This document shows, piece by piece, positions 1 to 5,599 of a stretch of 9,407 nt of DNA (the stretch's first letter is position 1; each line of letters begins with the position of its first letter). The notes beneath the pieces are model-generated. The model did no database searches and had not been told where the DNA came from. It worked only from the letters and a program-made list of their open reading frames with translations. The translations under genes and the position numbers were made by a program. This stretch comes from Bacteroidota bacterium (lineage in GTDB: Bacteria; Bacteroidota; Bacteroidia; Bacteroidales; Prolixibacteraceae), in assembly GCA_023488865.1 (NCBI GenBank), contig JAMDDG010000174.1, forward strand, positions 1-9,407, written 5' to 3'.

Positions 1-295
1 CCGGATGGACAGCTACGTTGAACTGTTCCAATCGCTGGGTGGCTCCTTGATAATGTTAGCCAAAGGCAACCGTTCCGTTCAGGTAACAGATGCCTGCAAG
101 AAATATGGCGGTTTCTATCTGGGCTCCATCGGCGGTCCTGCAGCCATTTTAGCCAAGCACAGCATCAAATCGGTCGAAGTGATCGACTTTCCAGAGCTGG
201 GTATGGAGGCCGTCCGCAAAATCACGGTAGTGGATTTCCCGGCGTTTATCATTGTGGACGACAAAGGGAACGACTTCTTTGCCGCGTTGAAATAG
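1..295 (+). CDS. Class I fumarate hydratase, C-terminal end (5' end outside the window)
   Basis: The open frame runs in from the left edge (codon phase starts at base 2) and stops with TAG at 293-295. About 97 residues of the C-terminal domain of an iron-sulfur, class I (FumA/FumB type) fumarate hydratase are visible. This cytoplasmic TCA-cycle enzyme interconverts fumarate and malate. Recognisable blocks are GRMDSYVELFQSLGGS, MLAKGNRS, the VTDACKKYGGFYLGSIGGPAA stretch around residues 27-47 of the visible ATG-initiated part, and VVDFPAFIIVDDKGNDFF near the end. These match the family C-terminus closely as I remember it. The protein stops soon after NDFF, without the Cys-containing tail of the E. 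coli enzymes. The 4Fe-4S cysteines lie in the missing N-terminal part. The internal ATG at 5 is not the true start. A hairpin terminator follows. Family assignment is very secure; the paralogue name is not determinable. Confidence 0.95.
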   Translation, partial: RMDSYVELFQSLGGSLIMLAKGNRSVQVTDACKKYGGFYLGSIGGPAAILAKHSIKSVEVIDFPELGMEAVRKITVVDFPAFIIVDDKGNDFFAALK

Positions 296-310
296 CATTC
301 GCCCTAACTT

Positions 311-357
311 CAAAATCGGAAGGCTAAAAAAGTTAATTTTTCCGTCTTCCGGTTTTG
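311..357 (+). terminator. Hairpin terminator after the fumarase gene
   Basis: Arms CAAAATCGGAAG (311-322) and CTTCCGGTTTTG (346-357) pair over 12 bp with one G-T wobble, starting 15 nt after the fumarase stop. The inner part is A/T-rich and partly pairs further. The T-run lies within the right arm rather than after it, so this is an A-tract/T-tract hairpin that could work on both strands. The right arm overlaps the probable -33 box of the tRNA promoter. Confidence 0.6.
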
Positions 358-383
358 ACATATTGAAAAAAGGTCTATCTTTG
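354..383 (+). promoter_or_regulatory. Bacteroidota-type promoter of tRNA-Val
   Basis: A -33-like TTTG at 354-357 is separated by 18 bp from a perfect TAnnTTTG -7 box (TATCTTTG, 376-383). Transcription would start near 388-390, about 25 nt before the mature tRNA 5' end. The match, spacing and position before a stable RNA gene fit the sigma-70-type consensus of Bacteroidota. Confidence 0.7.
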
Positions 384-413
384 CAACGCTTTTAAAGAAA
401 AACAAAAGCAAAA

Positions 414-488
414 GGGAGCTTAGCTCAGTTGGTTTAGAGCATCTGCCTTACAAGCAGAGGGTCGTTGGTTCGACTCCAACAGTTCCCA
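414..488 (+). tRNA. tRNA-Val (anticodon TAC)
   Basis: A complete 75-nt cloverleaf is visible. The acceptor arms are GGGAGCT (414-420) and AGTTCCC (481-487), with discriminator A at 488. The D-stem is GCTC/GAGC, the anticodon stem TCTGC/GCAGA encloses the loop CTTACAA with anticodon TAC at 449-451, and the T-arm is GTTGG-TTCGACT-CCAAC (464-480). The CCA end is not encoded. The gene stands alone with its own promoter and terminator. An AT-rich accessory block begins just downstream, but I found no second copy of the tRNA 3' end that would mark an attachment site. Confidence 0.97.
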
Positions 489-491
489 CAG

Positions 492-521
492 AGACCTCAG
501 AGAAATCTGGGGTCTTTTTTT
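492..521 (+). terminator. Rho-independent terminator of tRNA-Val
   Basis: Stem AGACCTCAG (492-500) pairs with CTGGGGTCT (507-515), with one T-G wobble and a 6-nt loop. It is followed directly by a T-run at 516-521. It starts 3 nt after the tRNA, so the transcription unit holds the single tRNA. Confidence 0.85.
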
Positions 522-611
522 ATTCTTGGTTTAACCCACAGTTTAGGCAAAGAACTAATGCTTTCAGCCAGCTTCCTATCGCTGTAAAAGTAAAGCGTTT
601 TTTAATTCCCT

Positions 612-664
612 TTCAATTTTGGGGCATTTTAGTATATTGCTTATTAATCTCTGTTTTTGTCCCA
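612..664. repeat. 53-bp element with conserved ends, copy 1
   Basis: The element begins TTCAATTTTGGGGCATTTT (612-630) and ends GTTTTTGTCCCA (653-664). A second copy is at 1951-2003. The left ends match at 16 of 19 positions and the right ends at 12 of 12. The 22 bp between them look unrelated but have the same length. The ends can pair with each other (TGGGGCA with TGTCCCA, one G-T wobble), giving a hairpin with a roughly 32-nt interior. This copy overlaps the last six codons and the stop of the 367-residue gene. Confidence 0.5.
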
Positions 665-1747
665 TTTATAAAATGTCATTAATAAACCAGATGGATTAAT
701 ATCTAATGCATAGTAGTCTCCATCATAGTATATTGCCATTTCTCCGTGCCTCTTAAAGTTTTTTTCAGGTTTTTCAATGAAATGCTTTTGTATTTCATCA
801 TAAACAATGTCAAGCACAATTTCAATCAATCGAAAAATATCATCCTTGACGTACTGAAATTTAGTTTTACTCTCAAAATTACCTCCAAGATTAGTTTCGC
901 TTACATGTTCAAGAAAAATATGAAGAAACCTTTTATAATTAAGCCAGACAGCGAACTTTCCATGAGTCAATCTTTTTTCTCTAAACTGTAAAAGTTCAGG
1001 AACTATATGCTCGATCCGACATTTAATTATATCGATATTTTCCTTTCTTATTCCAACTCTTTCAATTTCTTTTCGAAGGACTAATATTTTTTGTTTAATT
1101 TCTTGAAATTCTATTTCTTTCAGTTCATTAATCTCATCGTCACTTGCATGATTGTGCGTTAATCGGCTCTTTAAATAATATTTTTTTATTCGTGTTAATA
1201 ATTTGCCAGGGTCATTGTTAACAAGTTCAGGATCACTTATAGATTCAATATCTTTACCTTCGAAGGATAATGATAAGCCGAAAAATTCAGCTTCTTCTTC
1301 GGGCGTAAGTCTGTCTCCGTCAGCAATTTTTCTCGAATATAAGTTTACAAATATTGATTCATAGTCAAAATTATCATCAATTTCAATTATGTTTGGGTTT
1401 GGCAGTTTCTTTGTCTGTGTTGATTGAAACTTATTTTCATTGTTGAATTCGGATAAAAAGAAAATGGTTGATATATCCTCACAATTTATTCCTGCTTGTC
1501 TTAGATTCCTATTTTGTTCATTACTAGTTTCTTTCAAGACTTCTTTAAACTTTACAAATCCAACAGTTTTAAAAGTGTTATGAATCCGTTCTTCCAAATC
1601 CGCTCTTTCTTTAGGTGTATAATAAAATGTTCCTGTCAACAAATCAGGGTATTCTGAATATGAAGGACTATCAGTAAAAAATGAAATTGTTACGATTCTG
1701 TCAAATTGACCAAACTCTTTAAATATTTCTTCAATGTGATATTTCAT
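644..1747 (-). CDS. Hypothetical protein with a possible BECR/EndoU-type RNase C-terminus
   Basis: A 367-residue protein starting at ATG 1747 and ending TAA at 644, with no signal peptide or membrane segment, so probably cytoplasmic. I do not recognise the N-terminal 180 residues. Residues 205-260 are charged and probably helical or coiled-coil. The last 105 residues look like a compact domain: a helix with a HIFLEH motif (His276, His281), a G-rich/KTKFQY turn (286-299), a long helix (302-322), then two strands ending in LLMTFYKWD (355-363). This order, His helix then strands closing with T-x-Y, recalls the BECR fold of EndoU/colicin-D-like nucleases. That is pattern recognition only. The gene is very AT-rich compared with the fumarase and uxuA genes, suggesting transfer. 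It lies 263 bp downstream of the 800-residue gene on the same strand, and I see no TAnnTTTG box of its own. Confidence 0.8.
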   Translation of the reverse strand: MKYHIEEIFKEFGQFDRIVTISFFTDSPSYSEYPDLLTGTFYYTPKERADLEERIHNTFKTVGFVKFKEVLKETSNEQNRNLRQAGINCEDISTIFFLSEFNNENKFQSTQTKKLPNPNIIEIDDNFDYESIFVNLYSRKIADGDRLTPEEEAEFFGLSLSFEGKDIESISDPELVNNDPGKLLTRIKKYYLKSRLTHNHASDDEINELKEIEFQEIKQKILVLRKEIERVGIRKENIDIIKCRIEHIVPELLQFREKRLTHGKFAVWLNYKRFLHIFLEHVSETNLGGNFESKTKFQYVKDDIFRLIEIVLDIVYDEIQKHFIEKPEKNFKRHGEMAIYYDGDYYALDINPSGLLMTFYKWDKNRD

Positions 1748-2010
1748 GCCTAAATTTTTCAGTTATACTATTGTCAAGTGAGGTTAGGAGTCAAGTTTCT
1801 CTTTTTTAAATTAATAGATATAAATCACAATCTACTAATAAATAATTGATTATAATAACAAATTGAATGATTGATCCTAATTTATCAAGTTATATTTTTA
1901 TTTCTTTGGTCTCTTTTTTTGAAGTAGATTTTTAAGGAGAATCTATTCTGTTCAACTTTAGGACATTTTTTAATCTGATGTAATAAAACTCGTTTTTGTC
2001 CCAATCCTAC
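1748..2010. other. AT-rich spacer between two minus-strand orphan genes
   Basis: These 263 bp separate the start of the 367-residue gene from the end of the 800-residue gene. They contain copy 2 of the 53-bp element at the right-hand end. I found no convincing ORF, terminator or minus-strand -7 box in the rest. Confidence 0.5.
1951..2003. repeat. 53-bp element with conserved ends, copy 2
   Basis: The element begins TTCAACTTTAGGACATTTT (1951-1969) and ends GTTTTTGTCCCA (1992-2003), with exactly the same 41-bp offset between the two conserved ends as in copy 1. GGACA and TGTCC can pair. It lies just downstream (7 bp) of the stop of the 800-residue gene, whereas copy 1 overlaps the stop of the 367-residue gene, so both are 3'-end elements in the same orientation. 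The left end contains GTTCAAC, which fits the integron R-box consensus RYYYAAC. Copy 1 does not, so an attC identity is not supported. Confidence 0.5.
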
Positions 2011-4413
2011 TTACTTATCTTTTATTACGTAAGTATCAGAAAAATTATCATGCCATCCCCTCTTGTCACTTCCAAGAAATGATAAAGCTTCAAAAGGAAT
2101 CAATCTCGTTGCTGTTCTCCCAATTAATTGCAATAAAGTTGGTTTAAGCCCCTTCGCATTCACCACACGTGTTCCAGTGATTAGCTTACCTAAAGTCTTT
2201 CCAAAAATAAATTCCTGTAGGAAGTAGGTTACAAAAATGACAATAGCTCCAAAAAGGTAAGGATGCTCCTTTAACCATGGAGCTAAAATTTTAACATCGA
2301 TGAAAAGGGGCAAAATATATCCAGAACAATAAGCTGCTAAATAAACAAGAGCCATATCAATAAAGTAATGGAATAGCCGTGCTCTTTTACTCACCTTGAA
2401 AAGTTCCGGATTAAAAGTTTGAAAATTTGACTCGGTTGCTTCAAATTCATCTTCTATGGGATTTTCTGTTCTTTCAAATCCCACATCGATTGCTTTTTCT
2501 GTTTTTACACATTCACTGCCTTTGGGATCTTCGGCCTTTTCAATAATTGGTTCAATTGAAGGATATTCATTAACTAATAATTCATCGAAGTCAATTAAAT
2601 CATCCTTTGATTTTTTTTTCGGTTTCTCATTATCAACTTTTTTTTTCATTTTTCTGCTAATTTTCCTTGTGGCAAAGTAACCTCCCCATAAAAAACCAAG
2701 AGTTAAAATTGCTAAAATGGTTTCTTTGTAATCTTCAAAATCGATTTCAGTTAGAAAGCTAAAAGCACCTTGCTTCTTTTCGATCTCTTTAAGCCAGACT
2801 GAATTGATGTCCTTTATGGAATTAATATCCTCCTTGTTCCTGTAATTTTTGTATATAAATAAGAATATGGGTTTATCCTCTATTCTGGTTATTGTCGAAA
2901 TTGCTGCAACTATATAATCTTCTGAATTTTCATTCTCAACTGAAAAATTATATTTAGTTAATAATCCAGAACTTAATGAATATTTACTTTCATAGCAAAT
3001 TCCAAAAGGTTCCACTTTGAAATCTTTTATTTTAATTCTATCATCCAGATTTGCAAGATGATCAGATAATTTCGGTTCTGCATCTTTATATTGCTTTTTA
3101 TATTTATCAATATATTCATTTTTGTATTGGTTCATAAATTGTCTGTAATCCTTGTATCCGACATGTAAATCTTTAACACCGTTGAAAACTTCAACAATTA
3201 TATATTTTTCATTTGTATTGTCTTGATTAGCCAAAAAGTTTGCATAATCTTCATCACTAATATAATATGCAAGGAATGTGTTTGTTGGCGGGCATAATTT
3301 TTTGGCTGATTCAAGTAGATTACCCATTGTATTATCAACTTTAACAAACCCACTTGGTATAGGTAAATCAATATATGTATCCCCAACCCTAATTTTATCA
3401 ATCTGGAAATGCAAAGGAGAATTTTCTTTTTTTTCAGATAGAGTCGGCTGTGTTTTAATTGAATTTTTATCGAGATTTAATAGGAAATCTTCTTGATTAC
3501 CGATTTCATCTTCGGTAAATCCTTTCTTGATTAAATCTGAATGAAGTTTCCTTGCTTTTGCGGGATCTGACAATAATGTATTGAATGATGTAAAATCACC
3601 AAGATAATCCGTGGTGACACGTTTTGTTTTAACAAGGTTATTATAAAGTATTAAATTTTTACTTTCTTCAATTTTTGCCTTTGGTTCAATATTCTCAATA
3701 TCAAGAAACATCTCCTTTTTGAAGGAATCATACCCCATTGTTTTCCATCCCAAATATTTCTTTGTTAGACCGTCATAAATATGTTTCAAATTTGCATCAT
3801 CCTTCATGTCTATAGCGAAAGATTCATATCCATAATCTTTTAACTCCGGATTCTTTGGTGAAAGTTTGTCAAATATTAATTTCAATTTTCTTTCAGATGG
3901 GGTTAAAAACCAATAATAATATAGTGTTTGATCTTTTGAAATTTTGAAATTTCCATCAATTAACTCTTTGAATTGATCAAATGGTAGTGCAAAACCATCC
4001 TTTTGGGTAAGGTTTTTATGCAGCTTTTTTAAAAAAGATTCATTATCCGTCTCTCTTTTAAACTGACTATATTGGATCGTAAATCCTTCTTTACTACTTA
4101 TGTATTCGTATAATAATTGTAAAGGAGTTTCAAATTCGTAGTTGAGTATTGGTTTTGCGTTTGGAATATCATTGAGAAACTCTAGTACTTTTTCAATAGG
4201 TATATAAAGAGTATCATTCCCTGCTATATAACTTCTTATTTCCTTTGCATCCAGATTGACTTTCAAAAAATCACTCACCTTAATATTGGGAATATTAAAA
4301 ATATTTCTGCCAACTTTAAAAGATCTGATGTATTTCGGTGGCGTACTCTGATTATATCCTGTCAAGAAGAATAAAAGAAATAGAATGCATAAAAACAAAT
4401 GATATGGTTTCAT
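2011..4413 (-). CDS. Exported repeat protein with C-terminal RDD membrane domain
   Basis: An 800-residue protein starting at ATG 4413. Residues 1-20 form a signal peptide or N-terminal anchor. Residues 99-313 hold about six degenerate repeats of 25-35 residues of the form (L)Y-x2-L-x5-G-x5-y-x2-F-(k)-x2-(m/l), for example near 99-121, 127-151, 176-204, 208-236, 255-281 and 285-313. Similar LYD/FxxFK repeats are common in Bacteroidota surface and phage proteins. Residues 335-555 look like a separate folded domain beginning with IRVGDTYIDLPIPSGFVKV. A membrane helix follows at about 563-583, then a Lys-rich, then acidic linker (586-670). The RDD domain at 674-800 has RARLFHYFIDMALV, GKTLGKLITGTRVV, the Q-x3-R segment at 762-766, IPF and GWHDNFSDTYVI. 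RDD proteins are multi-pass inner-membrane proteins of mostly unknown function, some linked to transport. The fusion to a large exported domain is unusual. The gene is very AT-rich, and its function is not known. Confidence 0.85.
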   Translation of the reverse strand: MKPYHLFLCILFLLFFLTGYNQSTPPKYIRSFKVGRNIFNIPNIKVSDFLKVNLDAKEIRSYIAGNDTLYIPIEKVLEFLNDIPNAKPILNYEFETPLQLLYEYISSKEGFTIQYSQFKRETDNESFLKKLHKNLTQKDGFALPFDQFKELIDGNFKISKDQTLYYYWFLTPSERKLKLIFDKLSPKNPELKDYGYESFAIDMKDDANLKHIYDGLTKKYLGWKTMGYDSFKKEMFLDIENIEPKAKIEESKNLILYNNLVKTKRVTTDYLGDFTSFNTLLSDPAKARKLHSDLIKKGFTEDEIGNQEDFLLNLDKNSIKTQPTLSEKKENSPLHFQIDKIRVGDTYIDLPIPSGFVKVDNTMGNLLESAKKLCPPTNTFLAYYISDEDYANFLANQDNTNEKYIIVEVFNGVKDLHVGYKDYRQFMNQYKNEYIDKYKKQYKDAEPKLSDHLANLDDRIKIKDFKVEPFGICYESKYSLSSGLLTKYNFSVENENSEDYIVAAISTITRIEDKPIFLFIYKNYRNKEDINSIKDINSVWLKEIEKKQGAFSFLTEIDFEDYKETILAILTLGFLWGGYFATRKISRKMKKKVDNEKPKKKSKDDLIDFDELLVNEYPSIEPIIEKAEDPKGSECVKTEKAIDVGFERTENPIEDEFEATESNFQTFNPELFKVSKRARLFHYFIDMALVYLAAYCSGYILPLFIDVKILAPWLKEHPYLFGAIVIFVTYFLQEFIFGKTLGKLITGTRVVNAKGLKPTLLQLIGRTATRLIPFEALSFLGSDKRGWHDNFSDTYVIKDK

Positions 4414-4437
4414 AAATTTGGTCAGCTTGGATTACTT

Positions 4438-4445
4438 CAAATTTA
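4438..4445 (-). promoter_or_regulatory. Possible -7 box for the 800-residue gene
   Basis: Read on the minus strand this is TAAATTTG, a full match to TAnnTTTG, about 25 nt upstream of the ATG at 4413, giving a 5' leader of roughly 20 nt. No clear -33 TTTG is found at the usual distance, and the region is so AT-rich that a chance match is possible. Confidence 0.35.
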
Positions 4446-4598
4446 CAAAATAGATTTATAAATAATGAAATTAGATCTTATTTGATTATTTCTGATAAAG
4501 TGTACAACACAATCCGGAAAAAATTGTTCCGAAAAGCTGAAAATAAAACAGTCTGGAAAGCATCAAGAAGTATTTTCAATTTTAAGAAAACATGAAAA

Positions 4599-4647
4599 TG
4601 TTGTATATTATCTACATTTTATATATTTTTGTGGATAATATTCAACA
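4599..4647. promoter_or_regulatory. Inverted-repeat operator around the XRE gene promoter
   Basis: TGTTGTATATTATC (4599-4612) and GATAATATTCAACA (4634-4647) are inverted repeats with 13 of 14 positions complementary, separated by 21 bp. The left arm covers the expected -33 region and the right arm the expected transcription start of the promoter between them. The ATTATC/GATAAT core recalls the TATCC/GGATA half-sites known for HipB, which fits the HipB-like gene that follows. Autorepression by the XRE protein, alone or with the HicB-like protein, is inferred. A second, overlapping inverted repeat AAAATGT/ACATTTT lies at 4595-4601 and 4614-4620. Confidence 0.6.
4600..4631 (+). promoter_or_regulatory. 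Promoter of the XRE/HicB-like gene pair
   Basis: A perfect TAnnTTTG -7 box (TATTTTTG, 4624-4631) has a TTG-containing -33 element (GTTG, 4600-4603) 20 bp upstream. Transcription should begin near 4637, leaving a leader of about 20 nt before the ATG at 4656. Confidence 0.6.
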
Positions 4648-4655
4648 ATAATAAA

Positions 4656-4982
4656 ATGAAGAGCAAGAAGTTACTGTTGTTCCCCAAACACCAAATGATG
4701 ATGGAACAAGTAGGAGAAAATATAAAACTGGCAAGAAAGCGAAGGAAACTTACGACGATACAAGTGAGCGAAAGGGCCGGTATTGACAGAAGTACGCTAT
4801 ACCAAATTGAAAGGGGTAATGGAAGTGTCTCTATGGCTGCCTATTTCAATACCCTTAGAGTATTAGGATTGCAGGATGATTTTTTAAAACTGGCGGCAGA
4901 TGACAGCTTTGGCAGAAAATTGCAAGACCTTGGTTTAGCTGGAAATAAAAAAATTGCCACTTCAAAAACAGACCAATTTTAA
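4656..4982 (+). CDS. HipB-like XRE family helix-turn-helix regulator
   Basis: A 108-residue cytoplasmic DNA-binding protein. The helix-turn-helix spans residues 19-72 (VGENIKLARKRRKLTTIQVSERAGI, then DRSTLYQIERGNGSVS). The tail FLKLAADDSFGRKLQDLGL (76-94) is typical, as I know the family, of small HipB-like antitoxins encoded directly before HipA kinases. Here the next gene is not hipA but a HicB-like gene, 10 nt downstream. I chose ATG 4656 (MKSKKLLLFPKHQ...), which agrees with how such proteins usually begin and lies about 20 nt after the predicted transcription start. A TTG nine codons upstream (4629) falls inside the -7 box and is therefore unlikely; the ATG triplet at 4692-4700 is a possible shorter start. 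Its operator is probably the inverted repeat just upstream. Confidence 0.9.
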   Translation: MKSKKLLLFPKHQMMMEQVGENIKLARKRRKLTTIQVSERAGIDRSTLYQIERGNGSVSMAAYFNTLRVLGLQDDFLKLAADDSFGRKLQDLGLAGNKKIATSKTDQF

Positions 4983-4992
4983 AATCTCATCT

Positions 4993-5397
4993 ATGAGAAC
5001 AATAGCACTGATCGAAAAAGGCAAAGATGGTACCTTCGGCATCTTTACGCCTGAATTGCAACATACCATTATAGGCGAAGGAAATACGGTGGCAGAATCC
5101 AAAAAAGACTTCGGGAATTCCGTTAAAGAGGTGCTTGCTTCCTATACCGAAACAGGTAAACCTTTACCTGCCGAATTGGAAGGTATCGAGTTTGAATATA
5201 AATACGATCTGGCATCCCTGTTCAACTATTACGACTTCATTAATGTAAGCAAGTTCGCGCATGTGGCGGGCATTAATGCTTCGTTAATGAGACAATACAA
5301 ATCCGGGAATCAGTATATCTCCGAAAATCAAATTATAAAAATCGAAATGGCGCTGCATAAAATAGCCAATGAGTTTTCCGAAATCAGACTGGTGTAA
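4993..5397 (+). CDS. HicB-like antitoxin-type protein with C-terminal DNA-binding region
   Basis: A 134-residue protein starting at ATG 4993, 10 nt after the XRE stop, so surely co-transcribed. Residues 1-70 have the HicB partial RNase-H-like pattern: a first strand TIALIEKGKDGTFGIFTPEL, then the GEGNTVAESKKDFGNSVKEV helix and a second hydrophobic strand. Residues 72-134 (LASLFNYYDFINVSKFAHVAGINASLMRQYKSG...) form a helix-turn-helix-like tail, common in Bacteroidota HicB proteins. HicB normally neutralises HicA, a small double-stranded-RNA-binding-fold mRNA interferase encoded next to it. No HicA-sized ORF is visible on either side: upstream is the XRE gene, and downstream are about 200 bp of non-coding sequence. 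It may be a solitary regulator, the remnant of a hicAB pair, or part of an unusual composite module. Confidence 0.8.
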   Translation: MRTIALIEKGKDGTFGIFTPELQHTIIGEGNTVAESKKDFGNSVKEVLASYTETGKPLPAELEGIEFEYKYDLASLFNYYDFINVSKFAHVAGINASLMRQYKSGNQYISENQIIKIEMALHKIANEFSEIRLV

Positions 5398-5599
5398 CGA
5401 TTCAGCGTTTATTTTGAGAGTTGATCAAGCGCTTTGCAAACAGGATAATTAATGAATAAAGTTTTAATTGGGTGTAATTCAGTTAAAAAATTCTTTAAAG
5501 GTCATCTCATCTTTTAGAATGTGAATTAAGTAGCTATTTTAAACATCTGAAATTCAAGTTTACCATTCTTCCGGTTGTAACCTGGCACCGAATATAAAA
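5398..5599. other. Convergent intergenic region with no identified gene
   Basis: About 200 bp lie between the 3' ends of the HicB-like gene and the GH115 gene. I see no ORF of useful size, no T-run-backed hairpin on either strand and no tRNA. It contains only a short palindrome AAGCGCTT near 5427-5434. Confidence 0.5.

Noticed and set aside
149..361. Minus-strand ORF across the fumarase end and terminator
   Set aside because: It is an antisense shadow of a conserved gene that begins in the terminator hairpin.
414..488. tRNA-Val as an attachment site with a duplicated 3' end
   Set aside because: No second copy of the tRNA 3' sequence and no integrase were found in the window.
579..603. Hairpin CGCT...AGCG followed by T's as a second terminator
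   Set aside because: The stem is only 4 bp with a large A-rich loop. A strong terminator already follows the tRNA.
1951..2003. GTTCAAC fits the integron R-box, suggesting an attC site and cassette array
   Set aside because: The matching box is absent from copy 1 (CTTTCAAT), and no GTTRRRY partner sits at the other end. No integron integrase is visible. The element is reported only as an unexplained repeat.
1992..2010. Copy 2 of the repeat as the tail of a broken second copy of the 367-residue gene (both read WDKN)
   Set aside because: Only about four codons agree, a stop lies just upstream in that frame, and part of the conserved sequence is beyond the stop codon in copy 1. It cannot be settled from the window.
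4515..4531. CGGAA...TTCCG inverted repeat as an operator
   Set aside because: The arms are only 5 bp and not placed over a promoter, so they could easily arise by chance.
4629..4655. TTG start adding nine residues to the XRE protein
   Set aside because: The TTG lies inside the -7 promoter box, and the ATG at 4656 matches the usual start of such proteins.
4954..4992. TTG start extending the HicB-like protein into the XRE gene
   Set aside because: The extra 13 residues are read from the XRE coding end in another frame. ATG 4993 begins directly at the HicB strand.
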